Positions 38,501-45,290 are shown, counted from the stretch's first letter. The stretch is DNA of 64,000 nt from Phascolarctos cinereus (GCF_002099425.1 NW_018343953.1:7529501-7593500), one strand, 5' to 3'. Numbers and translations: made by a program. Notes: a model not told the origin generated them from the letters alone.

Positions 38501-41500
38501 CTGCCTAATGGAATTTCCAACTAGATGTTCCACAAGCATCTCAAATCCAACATGTCCAAAAGAGAATACACTAGCTTCCCCATAAACTGCCCTTTTCTTA
38601 TCTCAAATGCTCGAATGGCTCTGTGATCTCAACAATTTAGAAATTTCCTTCAATAATACAGAGCAAAACCCACCTATGTTTATTCTGTACAACTCTTGAC
38701 CAAGTATTCTTATATATTCAACATGAACTAAATGCCTTCCTTATTTCCTTTTGACATCACAAGACTACCAGTGGAGCAATCTGGCTGTATACCTGTCATC
38801 ATTATTCTTGCCATGTGACCAGGCCATCTTGTCTTTCCATAATACACTTCCTTGAAGATGTCTCTTATCCCTGTCCTTCAGAGGTTTTTGCCACTTATAT
38901 GCTGCAGTCTGCTCAAAACTACCATGAATGTCTCCATTGTCCTCTGTGTGACAGTTGTATCTACTTCTATTGAGGCAGTTGTTTTCAATGTCATATTGCC
39001 ATATAGCAACACTGGTAGAATGTTAATATCAATAAATTAGGCTGTGCTTTCATGAGAAGGTTGGTGTCATTAAAGCAGCCTCACAATTTTCTGAAGGTGA
39101 TCCTACCCTCTCTCCTCTGACCACATAGGCTTGTACTCAAAAAGCTTCAATGGCTCCCACTTCTGCTACTTATTATCTGTGTGGCCTTGGCTATGTTGCT
39201 TAATCTCTCTGGGTCTTAAGTTTCTTTACTTGTATAATGAAGAAATTAAACTAGATAAGGTATTACTTTTTGTTATCATGGACTCCTTTTGCAGTCTAAC
39301 CCCTGGACTAATAAAAGATCTGTCCATTCCAATTTATCCTTCATTCAGCCACTAAAGTTAATTTTTCTACAGCTTATGTCTAACCACATCATCTCACTAT
39401 TCAGTAAACTCCAGAGGCTCCCTATCACCTCTAGGGTCAAATCATAACCCAGCACATCCCCCCACCTTCCAGTCTTATGACACTGTCCACACACATTCTT
39501 AGAGCCAGTGACACTGGCCTTCTGGCTGCTCCTCAAACTAGATACTTTATCCCTTGCCTTCACACATTTTTACTGGCTATCCCCTAGGCCTGAAATGCTC
39601 CTCCTCCTCAACTCCACTTTCTGGTTTCCTTCAAGGTCAAGCTAAAATCCTATCTTCTATAGGAAACCTTTCCCAATCTCTCTTAATTGTAGAGTTTCCC
39701 CTCAGTATCTCTCACATACAGCTTGTTTGTACCTAGAGTTTACTTGTTGTTTCTCCCAATTAGATTGTGATATCCTCAAGGGCAGGGACTGTCTTTTTCC
39801 TTTGCATCCCTTGAGCTTAGTACAGTGCAGGCACAGAGTAGGCACTTAATAAATGCTTACTGACTGGCTGAAATCCTTGCCCACTCAAATCTATGATCTA
39901 ATGAGCCCTATTGTCTCTATGATAAAATATATACTCCTATTTGGCATTTAAAGCCCTTCACAATCTGTCTCTAGCCTGCCCTTCCAGGCTGACTGCTTGT
40001 TACTCACCCTCTAGAACTTTATGTTCCAGGTAAACTGAACTACTTGGCGCTTTCCGTATATGACAACACATCTCTCAACTCTGTGCCTTTCACACAGGCT
40101 ATCTTCCAATGATTGAGATGTTCTTCCTCCTCACCTTTGCCTTAGAACCCTAGATTTCTTCAAGGCTCAGTTCAAATGGCTCTGTCCATAAGAGGCCTTT
40201 CTGGATATCCTCAGTTGTTAGTGCCCTTCCCCTAAATTGTTTTGCATTTATTATTTATATATTTAGATTTACTTGGCTGCTCACATATTGTTTCCACATG
40301 TTTCCCTACCCCACTCTCCAAGTCGAATACAAGCTCCTCGGAGTTTCATTTTTATCTCTGAATCCCAAGTGCTTAGTAAAGTGCCTGAGACATGGTAGGT
40401 GTTTAAAACATGCTTCCTGAATTAAACTGATTTCAGGCGCCATCTCCTCCATGAAGTTAGGTCTGGAGTTCAGAAGAAAGACATGGGTGTTTCCTTCACT
40501 GGAAGATTTAAATCAGAAACTAAATGGTAATCTGACAGCAATGTTGTAGAAATGATTCCTGGTCAGGTACAAGCTAGACATGCTGGCTTCTCAGATCCCT
40601 TTCACATCTCAGATTGTATGTGACTGATTTAGGAGTCTTCTACAAATAAGTTACATTAGAAGCTGAAGAAATGAATGAAATTGCCTAGGAAGAAAGTGTA
40701 GTGAGGGAAGATGGCCAGGGGAACATCCACCTTAAGGGACAAGGAAGAGGATAAAGAGGTAGCAAGGTAGATGGAAACACCTGAAACGAAAAGGAAGATT
40801 CAAAGACTCTCAGAAATGAAAAGGACATGAAAAACTATCTAAGCTAACCCATAAATGAACAAGAATCTCCTCCACAATACATATATATATATATATATAA
40901 GCAGTCACTCAGTCTTTGATTGAAGTCCTTCAATGAAAGGCACCCTACTTTTACAGGCAGCTTATGTCACTTTTGTATAACTTGATTGTTAAGACGTTTC
41001 TTTTTACATTTAGCCTAAATTAAATTTGCCTCTCTCCAACTTTCTACCCCTTCTCCTTAAAAACCATCTGGTCCAATCGACTCATTTCATAAATGAGAAA
41101 ACTTTGAGGTCAAGAACAGAAAAATGACTTGCCCACGTTCACACATAGAGGTGAGATTTAAACCCAGATTCTCTGACTCCAAACCAACTGATCTTCACAC
41201 TACAAAATCTGAAGGCCTATTTGATAAGTGATAACAAATTTATGGTGGACCCAGTCAACAAAGTTGTGTGAATTCCTCCAATGCTGTTCTGTAGCGCTAG
41301 AGGGAGACAGGTGGTAAGGGTAATGTAGGGCTGAAATTTGGCCAGGTATGAGTGGCAGTAGGTCAAGAAGGCAAATGGCTGGAGAGTAGCGAACAGTGAA
41401 TAGCTGACCTGGTTAACTAGAGTGAAAAGTGGAAAGGGAAGGAAATGAATGAATGAATGATTGAATGAATAAGAATTTATTAAGCTCAATGTGCCAAGCC

Positions 41501-42299
41501 CTGTGAAAGAGCAGGGATAATGGCCTGAAAGTGCAAAGCGGGTGGGAACTGGAAGTCAAAGTGATGATGATGAATAGGTGTTGGAGGAGTGAAGCATAGG
41601 GGCTAGATAGCAGGGTAGGAGGTTCCTCAGAGAAATTTCAGAGTTCTCGATCCAAGTGGAACACTTATAGATGATAGGGAGAAGAAAGATGAGACTCCCC
41701 GTGTGCAGCTGAGATGGAGTGAAGGTTTAGGTCGCTGGAGTTAAGGAGGTTGATGAAGTGGGAGAGCAAAGTTTTTGAGGAGGATATCAACACGTAAACT
41801 GAAGTCCCCAAATAGAGGATCAGGGTAGAGGCAGAGAGGAAGACTGAGATCTAGGTGCTGAGCTCCTAAGGAAAGGAAGATGTCCTAGTGGCCGGTAAAT
41901 CCCCAGCCCACCATTTAGGTAGAGCCCACGGCCAGACAGCGTGCACCTCGGAAGCTGAAGGGCTGCTGAGTGATGGCGGCAGAGGGAGCACGGGCAAGGG
42001 CCACATGCCTACTTCTCCTCCTGGCCCGGTGTGTGAGATGCATGATCAAACGTGCCTCTGGGCTTATATCGGGTGGCCCGGGAGGAGAAGGCCGGGCCTT
42101 CTGGGGGCAGACCCCGAAAGGAAGGTGCCGAAGGGGTTCTCTTTCTCCCTCCTCTGCCTCCCCAGTCCAGGGGGACCTTTACTCACTTTCTCCGCTGCAC
42201 CTGCACGGCTTTGAACACGTCCTCTCTCTTCAGCACCACAAAGTCCCCATCCCGAATGAGGTGGTCCTGCTGCCGAGGATGCTCCACGCTGTTCTCCAT
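20402..42299 (-). CDS. TRMT6: TRMT6, tRNA (adenine-58-N1)-methyltransferase non-catalytic subunit
   Basis: TRMT6 (yeast Trm6/Gcd10) pairs with the catalytic TRMT61A to bind tRNA and methylate A58 in the T-loop, mostly in the nucleus. The coding sequence is complement(join(20402..20593, 25184..25270, 25426..25528, 27043..27128, 27953..28311, 28780..28904, 29161..29244, 29339..29430, 30779..30888, 31709..31836, 42187..42299)). All 11 exons keep frame and assemble to 492 residues (human remembered as 497). Identifying segments are RDGDFVVLKREDVFKAVQVQ, LDNVIGHSYGTTFEV, MRYDTLAQMLTLGNI, METCAGLVLGAVMERMGG, MYPGGGPVRAATTCFGFPKS, FVAPSRPFVVYCHYKE and LSETWLRNYQVLPDRSHPK. An acidic, poorly conserved insert lies at about residues 265-335, and a basic KKRKV at 477-481 could be a nuclear-import signal. 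The gene is divergent from MCM8 and convergent with CHGB. Confidence 0.97.
20785..20945 (-). mobile_element. MIR fragment, reverse
   Basis: AAGATTTGCAAAGCACTTTC and CTCCTGACTTCTAGAGTCC bracket a worn MIR near the 5' side of TRMT6 exon 11. Confidence 0.6.
21425..21655 (-). mobile_element. hAT-like (Arthur type) non-autonomous transposon, reverse
   Basis: ATCAGGGGTTCTAATTCTGG at one end, CAGGTAAGAACCTCTGG at the other. GATAACTTTATTTCAATCTA and AGACTGCCAAAGGAGTCCAT are shared with 55908-56105 and 52745-52940. Confidence 0.6.
21739..21981 (-). mobile_element. Mar-1 CORE-SINE
   Basis: Reverse copy in TRMT6 intron 10, ending CACCACCTACCTGCCC. Confidence 0.88.
22085..22440 (-). mobile_element. L2 3' region, antisense, split by a SINE
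   Basis: TCATTAAGTACCCACTATA before the SINE, and GAGAAGCTTACATTTTAATG after it. Confidence 0.6.
22120..22260 (+). mobile_element. WSINE1-type SINE inside an antisense L2
   Basis: GGGGCAGCTAGGTGGCGCAG start and a CCCCAATTGCC end with a degraded A tail; B box GAGTTCAAATTC. It splits an antisense L2 fragment (22085-22440) in TRMT6 intron 10. Confidence 0.88.
22441..23739. other. TRMT6 intron 10, nothing recognised
   Basis: AT-rich. Frames such as 23537-23722 show no family resemblance. Confidence 0.4.
22951..22979. repeat. (CA)n(CT)n microsatellite
   Basis: Short CA run passing into CT. Confidence 0.9.
23740..24175 (-). mobile_element. L2-clade LINE 3' region, antisense
   Basis: AAGTGTTTTGAATGCCAAAC, TTTGGCAGTTGTGTGAAAGA and GGGGGCTACTGCAATAGCC are antisense L2 landmarks. 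In TRMT6 intron 10. Confidence 0.6.
24420..25110 (-). mobile_element. L2 LINE 3' region, antisense
   Basis: CAACAAGCATTTATTAAACA at the 3' tip, then CAGTTCCTGCTGTCAAGAAC, AGGGTCATTGTGAAAGGCTT and GAAGGCTACTGTAATAGTCC in L2 order. A run of 12 G lies at 25054-25065. It ends close to TRMT6 exon 10. Confidence 0.75.
25184..25270 (-). CDS. TRMT6: TRMT6 exon 10
   Basis: Acceptor CCTTCAG and donor GTATGT. It encodes PLVECYTKLRERGGVINLRL and SETWLRNYQ, exactly 29 codons. Confidence 0.95.
25426..25528 (-). CDS. TRMT6: TRMT6 exon 9
   Basis: Acceptor TTTTCAG and donor GTAATG. It encodes LIIASRYHPTPLALSLLEFV and APSRPFVVYCHYKE, part of the conserved C-terminal Rossmann-like fold. Confidence 0.95.
25689..25925 (-). 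mobile_element. Mar-1 CORE-SINE
   Basis: Reverse copy in TRMT6 intron 8, about 160 bases upstream (transcriptionally) of exon 9. Ends CCACCTAGCTGCCC. Confidence 0.88.
26210..26335 (+). mobile_element. tRNA-derived SINE head, partial
   Basis: GAGGCAGTATGCTGTAGTGG, B box GAGTTCAAAGAC and CCCTGGACAAGTGACTTA mark the front half of a MIR/Mar-type SINE. Confidence 0.6.
26565..26745 (-). mobile_element. MIR-type SINE, reverse
   Basis: ATCATAGACCTAGAACTGAA, TTCATTTTACTGATGAGTAT, GACTTGCCCAAGGTCTCACA and GGATTTGAACCAAGGTGC. Confidence 0.7.
27043..27128 (-). CDS. TRMT6: TRMT6 exon 8
   Basis: Acceptor TTTCAAG and donor GTGAGT. It encodes IQELQRKQEQQKKRQIEAAT and LLNERNAD, a charged stretch likely to be helical or coiled-coil. 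Confidence 0.93.
27335..27675 (-). mobile_element. L2 tail and MIR, reverse
   Basis: 27335-27395 holds CAACAAATATTTATTAAGTA and TGTGCCAGGCACTGTGCTAA. 27450-27675 is a reverse MIR with TCTCATTTGACCCTTGCAAC and TTTTACAGATGAGAAAACAG. In TRMT6 intron 7. Confidence 0.75.
27953..28311 (-). CDS. TRMT6: TRMT6 exon 7 (largest)
   Basis: Acceptor TCTTTCAG and donor GTAAGG. It encodes FGSIIQMYPGGGPVRAATTC and FGFPKSFFNSLYEFPLGKVN, then an acidic, Ser/Glu-rich variable insert, and ends with ERGNKKDY in phase 0 at codon 337. Confidence 0.95.
28780..28904 (-). CDS. TRMT6: TRMT6 exon 6
   Basis: Acceptor TCTTTAG and donor GTAAGA. It encodes the well-conserved MRYDTLAQMLTLGNIHAGNK and METCAGLVLGAVMERMGG. This is the Rossmann-like region that in the catalytic paralogue would bind S-adenosylmethionine; TRMT6 is known to lack activity. 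Confidence 0.95.
29161..29244 (-). CDS. TRMT6: TRMT6 exon 5
   Basis: Acceptor TCTTTAG and donor GTAAGC. It encodes YEAIITVVKPSTRILSIMYY and AREPGKI, with 2 bases passed on to exon 6. Confidence 0.95.
29339..29430 (-). CDS. TRMT6: TRMT6 exon 4
   Basis: Acceptor CTTATAG and donor GTAAGA. It encodes EIVQQLIENSTTFRDKTEFA and QDKYI followed by a lysine run (residues 143-148) that crosses the exon 4/5 junction. Confidence 0.95.
29565..30560 (-). mobile_element. L2 LINE 3' region, antisense
   Basis: AACAAACATTTATTAAGCAC starts the 3' tip. GGAAGGCTTCATGGAGAAGG, GGCACAACATGGTCAGACCT and GCCAATGGAAGAGACAAGTG follow. It fills most of TRMT6 intron 3. Confidence 0.75.
30779..30888 (-). CDS. TRMT6: TRMT6 exon 3
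   Basis: Acceptor CCTTTAG and donor GTAATA. It encodes ETKEAGIDNRNIVDDGKSQK and LTQDDIKALKDKGIKGE, ending in phase 0 at codon 117. Confidence 0.95.
31010..31205 (-). mobile_element. Marsupial MIR-like SINE, reverse
   Basis: CTTGTAGTCTCTGAGAGTTG, AGAGGTTAAGTGACTTGCCT and ATCTGAACTCAGCACTTCCT. A relative lies at 55308-55455 with a similar front part. Confidence 0.65.
31709..31836 (-). CDS. TRMT6: TRMT6 exon 2
   Basis: The acceptor CTTTCAG precedes 31836 and the donor GTATGT follows 31709. The exon encodes KVTFEKQWFFLDNVIGHSYG and continues to PKKMMEEITS. It enters with 2 bases carried from exon 1 and leaves in phase 1. The intron before it is about 10.3 kb. Confidence 0.95.
31880..32068 (-). 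mobile_element. MIR-type SINE, reverse, next to TRMT6 exon 2
   Basis: TCATAAAGCTAGAACCAGAA, CTCATTTAGTCCAGCCCCTT, AGATGAGGAAACAGAGGCTC, and the end TTCTTTCCATTATATCAC. Confidence 0.75.
32680..32885 (+). mobile_element. Two L2 3' tails, sense
   Basis: AGTACCTAGCAGTCCCTGGC then CACTTAATGCTGGTTGACTG; and TAAGGGCAGGGAGTTTTTGT then TAACTTATTGACTGAG. They lie just left of the Tigger1 element. Confidence 0.65.
32906..33785 (+). mobile_element. Tigger1-type pogo/Tc1-mariner DNA transposon, internally deleted
   Basis: The element starts TAGGCATACCTTGTTTTATT and ends CTCTGAGGAATGCTG, matching the Tigger1 inverted ends, with TA on both sides (32904-32905 and 33786-33787). Inside are the Tigger1 5' part (CTGACTGCTCCACCGACC) and the transposase C-terminal code: EEYYINLVDK, RSSTAGKMLSSSIICCREIF, and the following LSYFKKLPQPP region in broken form. 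At about 880 bp against about 2.4 kb for the full element, most of the transposase has been lost. It lies in TRMT6 intron 1. Confidence 0.88.
33870..34241 (-). mobile_element. Two reverse MIRs, the second interrupted by a SINE
   Basis: 33870-34115 is a full MIR (AGGTTTGCAAAGCATTTAAG, CATTTTACAGATAAGGAAGC, CTCTATCTGCTGTGCCACC). 34118-34241 is the 3' half of another (CATTTATACAGTGCTAAAGT, CTCACAACAACCCAGGGAGG). Confidence 0.8.
34242..34372 (-). mobile_element. WSINE1-type SINE, reverse orientation
   Basis: T-run, then GGCAATTGGGGTTAAGTGAC, and the inverted B box GGATTTGAACTC. The 5' end is cut at CGGTGCTCTA. It is inserted in a MIR. Confidence 0.85.
34542..34698 (-). mobile_element. WSINE1-type SINE, reverse orientation, full length
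   Basis: Long T-run, inverted B box, and the end GCGCCACCTAGCTGCCCC. The direct repeat TAAAATAACTACT flanks both sides. Confidence 0.9.
34760..35744. other. TRMT6 intron 1, mostly unassigned
   Basis: AT-rich with the (CAAA)n repeat. A MIR-like stretch may be present near 34830-35030 but is too worn to call. Confidence 0.35.
35335..35367. repeat. (CAAA)n microsatellite
   Basis: About eight CAAA units; on the minus strand it gives a CLFV-type repeat in a spurious open frame. Confidence 0.95.
35745..35856 (-). mobile_element. Mar/MIR-type SINE fragment, reverse
   Basis: GGGTTAAGTGACTTGCCCAG, AAGTGTCTGAAGCTGATTTT and CTCTATCCACTGAGTTACCT. Confidence 0.75.
35857..35935 (+). mobile_element. L3/CR1 LINE fragment, sense (left part)
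   Basis: TTAGACTTGATGTGAGGAAA and AACTTCCCAACAACCAAAGA are 3' L3/CR1 text. Its continuation appears at 36835-36952, with a MIR and a hAT element in between. Confidence 0.65.
35940..36192 (+). mobile_element. MIR, sense
   Basis: GTGAGGCAAAGTGGATAATG, CTGTGACCCTTAACTTCTGC, TCAACTGTAAAATGAGGATG and TTTGTAAAGCACTTTGCCAA: a near full-length MIR inserted in an L3/CR1 LINE. Confidence 0.8.
36199..36832. mobile_element. hAT-like non-autonomous transposon, about 630 bp
   Basis: TAGGTTCCCAAAGTGAGTAA on the left and the inverted TTTGGGAACCTCTA on the right are matching ends of the CAGNGGTTCCCAAA type. The inner left part is G/C-rich (GGGGAGGGGTCCCCACTGGA). No transposase code was seen. Confidence 0.65.
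36835..36952 (+). mobile_element. L3/CR1 LINE 3' end, sense (right part)
   Basis: TGAATTGCACTGGATGGCTT and GAAGTCCTTTTCAACTCAAA are the L3/CR1 terminus. Confidence 0.65.
36953..37754. other. TRMT6 intron 1, nothing recognised
   Basis: Moderate composition. The 84-codon frame at 37043-37297 has no recognisable motif. Confidence 0.35.
37755..38205 (-). mobile_element. L2 3' fragments, antisense
   Basis: 37755-37900 (TTAAAAGGCTTACAATTTAT) and 37990-38205 (GCAAGCATTTATTGAAAATC, GATTCCTGCCCTCAAATAGC, TTATAATCTAATAAAGATAA). Confidence 0.65.
38330..38645 (+). mobile_element. L2 LINE reverse-transcriptase fragment, sense
   Basis: CACCTCTATGCAGATGACTT codes HLYADD, the catalytic YADD motif. The following TGGAATTTCCAACTAGATGT and CAAATCCAACATGTCCAAAA are standard L2 text. 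Confidence 0.75.
38690..39110 (-). mobile_element. RTE-clade LINE fragment, antisense
   Basis: ATTGCCATATAGCAACACTG, GTAGAATGTTAATATC and TCTATTGAGGCAGTTGTTTT resemble RTE/BovB sequence read backwards. The same text in another version occurs at 43465-43510. Confidence 0.5.
39150..39275 (+). mobile_element. MIR fragment
   Basis: TATCTGTGTGGCCTTGGCTA and TTAATCTCTCTGGGTCTTAA followed by ACTTGTATAATGAAGAAATT. Confidence 0.65.
39345..39875 (+). mobile_element. L2 LINE 3' end, sense
   Basis: AGTAAACTCCAGAGGCTCCC, AGCCAGTGACACTGGCCTTC, TCTATAGGAAACCTTTCCCA, GGGCAGGGACTGTCTTTTTC and TAATAAATGCTTACTGACTG run in L2 order to the terminus. Confidence 0.88.
39885..40430 (+). mobile_element. Second L2-type LINE 3' end, sense
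   Basis: ATTTGGCATTTAAAGCCCTT, CACACAGGCTATCTTCCAAT, TAAGAGGCCTTTCTGGATAT and GAGACATGGTAGGTGTTTAA, again ending at the 3' tip, directly after the copy at 39345. Confidence 0.8.
40440..40630 (+). mobile_element. L3/CR1 LINE 3' end, sense
   Basis: TCACTGGAAGATTTAAATCA, GTTGTAGAAATGATTCCTGG and CTTCTCAGATCCCTTTCACA match the L3/CR1 terminus. Confidence 0.65.
40880..40900. repeat. (TA)n microsatellite
   Basis: About ten TA units. Confidence 0.9.
41045..41205 (-). mobile_element. MIR fragment, reverse
   Basis: ACCATCTGGTCCAATCGACT, TGAGAAAACTTTGAGGTCAA, GACTTGCCCACGTTCACACA and CTGACTCCAAACC. Confidence 0.6.
41215..41885 (-). mobile_element. L2-clade LINE pieces, antisense, abutting the CpG promoter
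   Basis: 41455-41520 has the antisense 3' tip (AATAAGAATTTATTAAGCTC, TGTGCCAAGCCCTGTGAAAG). 41640-41885 resembles the endonuclease part seen at 60040-60260 (AAGTCCCCAAATAGAGGATC, GGTGCTGAGCTCCTAAGGAA). 41215-41450 is related but less clear. The repeat stops where CpG density rises. Confidence 0.55.
42187..42299 (-). CDS. TRMT6: TRMT6 exon 1 (start codon)
   Basis: The ATG (complement of 42297-42299) sits in a strong Kozak context, GCGCCATGG. The exon encodes 37 codons plus 2 bases, including RDGDFVVLKREDVFKAVQVQ. The donor GTGAGT is the complement of 42181-42186. It lies inside the CpG-rich promoter region. Confidence 0.95.
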
Positions 42300-42543
42300 G
42301 GCGCCGTCTCCAGCCGGCCCCTCTCCTTTAGCTCCCTCCATCAGACCTCAGGCTCTCTGAAGCCAAGACCTAACCGCGCCGCCTGTTCTCCAGGACGATC
42401 CCGGAGCATGCCGCTTCCGCTTTCCGGCCAGGAGAGCTCAGCCCCCTTCCAACTTCCGCCTGATTCAGCCTCCGATTGGCTCCAGCTTGTTTTATTCCCT
42501 CCCTTTCCTCAGCCGCTTCCCCTGGGCGGAAGTGCGTCATTCA

Positions 42544-42552
42544 GGCGCGAAA
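42544..42552 (-). promoter_or_regulatory. E2F-like site in the MCM8/TRMT6 promoter
   Basis: GGCGCGAAA on the + strand reads TTTCGCGCC on the other strand, a full match to the E2F consensus. MCM genes are typical E2F targets, so this site fits S-phase control of MCM8. Occupancy is inferred. Confidence 0.6.
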
Positions 42553-43029
42553 AAAAGAACCCCGGACTAGAGGAGGCGGCTTGGAGATTGTGGGAGTTCT
42601 CGGTTGGCTTCTGTCACCCGCGTGGCTCGGGCTCAGGGCTTGGGCTGCGCCTCTCCCTCCCTGGAGGTCGCGCCCTGCGGCGCTGGAGAGGCCCGGTTTG
42701 AGTTTTCAGACGTCCTCCAGACGTCCCTGAGCATCCCCTTTGAGACTCTGCGGGGAGGGTGAGGAGAAGGCCCCCAGGGGCTCGGCTGGAGGCGGCCGTG
42801 GCCGCGCGCGTCTTCGCCTCAGGGACTGGCCGGGCGGGAGGGACCTTGGTCACAACGGGGCTGAGTAGGGGAAGCCCGACGTGTTGTTTATTTCTCTATT
42901 CGCCGGTTGCCTCCCATTCCCCCGCCTTCCCCCGCGCCATTCAGTCATCTCCTGTGTCGCCCTAGGCCGTGGTCTCCGGTAAATTTTTCAAAGCTGAGCT
43001 CGCTCATTTGCTTCAGGCCTCCTTTTAGG

Positions 43030-43190
43030 TCAGAGGTTCGGTGTCATTGTAGTCTGGGGAAGCCTGTGGGCCCCTTCTCAAAACAATGTTTTCAAATGCA
43101 TAAAATAAATAGGATTATAATGGAAACTAATTATGTTAAAATAGTTACTAAATATATTTTTAAATGTTCAGGTGCCCCCAAATTAAGAAC
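43030..43190 (+). mobile_element. hAT-like (Arthur type) fragment
   Basis: AAGCCTGTGGGCCCCTTCTC, CAAATGCATAAAATAAATAG and CCCCAAATTAAGAACTCTTG match the inside and right end of the family at 9455. Confidence 0.6.
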
Positions 43191-43289
43191 TCTTGTTTTT
43201 AAAGTTTTTAACTATATAGTATTTGCCATGTTTTTAAAGTTTTTAACTATATTGTATTTGCCGATGTAGCACCTGGGTTGACCATCTAT

Positions 43290-43905
43290 TATTTCTCAGC
43301 TTGCTACATCACTGACTACCTCCTTTTTCATTTATAGGTTCCTGGGTGATATCTTTTATGCCACATCTTGTTCCCAGGTCACCTTTGCTGATATATTACA
43401 GATTACACATAGGTGTCTATGGTGCATCTCTGTGTCACCTTTGATTTTGATTGGAGTGTACCGTGATTTACAGCCATATAAAATGACTAGGAGAATGTTG
43501 GTATTTTTAAAAAGACAGGTTTTAGAACAGCTTGGGATTATTCAAGTTACTGCACATTTTTCTGAATGTAATTTTTCCCCTCTTGTATTTAACATCTGGG
43601 GCAACTAATTGTCCATCTAGGATGCCTTTGTAAGATATACTAAAGGGATCAATCCATCAACTTCCCATCCATCTGTATTTCATAATCCAGTTATTTAATA
43701 TTCTTAATCTACTTGTTTTTTTTCTGTATAGATAGCTAAACTGATTTGTTTTGAGCGACTGTGGGTCCTGCTGAGGAGGCACTCTATTCTGATACTTAAC
43801 ATAATGTCGTCCGTAAACAGGAACATCCAGAGGATTCTATTATCTTTTGGGGACCCCTTATATTTGGAACCTACACAAAACATCCTCTATGACAGTGGTG
43901 AACAC
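43290..43905 (-). mobile_element. RTE-clade LINE reverse-transcriptase fragment, antisense
   Basis: Minus strand near 43800-43835 codes FLFTDDIMLS, a changed F-A-D-D motif of RTE/BovB-type reverse transcriptase. The flanking text (CCTTGCTTAACACTGATAAT side) fits the same element. In MCM8 intron 1. Confidence 0.55.
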
Positions 43906-43995
43906 CTTTGGTGAGCATATATCTTAATGTTTCATACCTTGCTTAACACTGATAATCAGAAGATCATAGAACTATTATCTCTGATTACATCTGTA

Positions 43996-45290
43996 AATCA
44001 GTCCACAAACATTTAAGTGGCTACTGCATGCCAGGCACTATACTAGATTCTGGCAACACAAAAACAAAAAATGAGACAGTTCCTGCCTTCAGGATCTTAT
44101 GTTTATAATAAGAAAATACAGAATGTATGCCAAATAATTTCATAAGTGGGTCATGGAGGGGACCAACCATTGTGGAACCAGGACAAGCATTTTGAAGAAG
44201 GCAGCACTTGGACTGAGCCTTGAAGGAAATTAGGTGCTCTAAGAGGGTAGTGGGCAGATATAAAGCATTCTGGGTATGGGGGAGCAGCCTTTGCAAAAGC
44301 AGATAATGCAGTCACATATCAGGAGCAGCAATTTGGCTGAAATGTAGAATGAGTGAGGGAAAGTAATGTTTACTCAGCCTACAAAGAAAGGTTAGTTCTA
44401 AACCAGTAAGTACGTTAAATGCCAAACAGAGGAATTTATCTTTTACCCTAAAAGCAATTGAAAATTTCTTGAAACTATAATCTGAAACCATAAGACATAC
44501 ATCTAAAAAAACAAAAATAAGCATAGTCATCTCCACATCATCTTCCCATTAGAATGTGAGCTTTTGAGTGCAGGGACTGTTTGCCTTTATATCCCCAGGT
44601 GTTAGCACAGTACCTTGCATATAATAAATGCTCAATGAATACTTGCTGACTGACATATATAGGATAAAAATGATAAAGATATATCAGGTGAATCCAAGCC
44701 TGATTGCCTCGCCAAAAAAAAAAAATAGTAATAACAATTTGACCGCTGAATAGGGGGATGGACTGTAATAGGAAAAGATTTGGTAAGGAGACCATAGAAA
44801 GCTGTTGCAATATTGTGAGTACAAGGTGATGAGGGCCTGCACAATTGTCAATGTCAAAGAAGAGGAGGGATCATATACAAAAGATGTTGGAGATGTAGAA
44901 TTGCCAGAATTTGTCAACTGATTGGATATGGGAGGTGAATAAAAGTAAGGAGTCAAGGATGACACCTAAATTGCAAGCCTGGATGACAGAATGGTGGTTG
45001 CTCTCAAAAGTAATAGGGAAGTTGTGAAGAGGGGAGGTTTTGTTGGGGAAAGATAATGGCATATTGGACATGTTGAATTTAAGATACCTATAAGACATCT
45101 AGTTTGAAATGTCCAATTGAAAGTAAGATAATATTTGTAAAAAAGCATTTGCACAGTGACTGGCCCATAGGCAGTATGTTAATGCTTTTTCCCCTTCCTC
45201 AGAGATAGGAAAACTACAGATATGAGACTGAAGGTCAGGAGAGAAGGTAGGGCTAGATAAATAGATCTGAGAGTACTTGGTATAGATATG
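43996..45290 (-). mobile_element. L2 LINE 3' region, antisense, with a sense L2 tail inserted
   Basis: ATTTAAGTGGCTACTGCATG (3' tip), ACAGTTCCTGCCTTCAGGAT, AGTACGTTAAATGCCAAACA, GAAAGCTGTTGCAATATTGT and GATGACACCTAAATTGCAAG follow L2 antisense order. 44538-44656 is an L2 tail in the opposite (sense) direction: GTGAGCTTTTGAGTGCAGGG to CAATGAATACTTGCTGACTG. Confidence 0.78.

Larger units (their letters stand above)
41930..42980. promoter_or_regulatory. CpG-rich divergent promoter shared by TRMT6 (-) and MCM8 (+)
   Basis: This is the only clearly GC- and CpG-rich stretch in an AT-rich window, and it covers the start of TRMT6 and the expected 5' end of MCM8. Visible motifs are inverted ETS-like ACTTCCGC (42452-42459), an inverted CCAAT box ATTGG (42475-42479), ETS-like GCGGAAGTG (42526-42534), a CRE/ATF-like TGCGTCA (42533-42539) and an E2F-like GGCGCGAAA (42544-42552), the reverse complement of TTTCGCGCC. 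There is no TATA box, as is usual for housekeeping CpG promoters. The MCM8 noncoding first exon should lie at about 42.55-42.98 kb; possible donors are GTGAGG at 42759 and GTAAAT at 42979, and I cannot choose between them. Confidence 0.8.

Noticed and set aside
41970-42701. 243-codon open frame on the + strand in the CpG island, and overlapping 68-108 codon frames
   Set aside because: Antisense to TRMT6 exon 1 and the shared promoter; long only because GC-rich DNA has few stops; no recognisable protein features.
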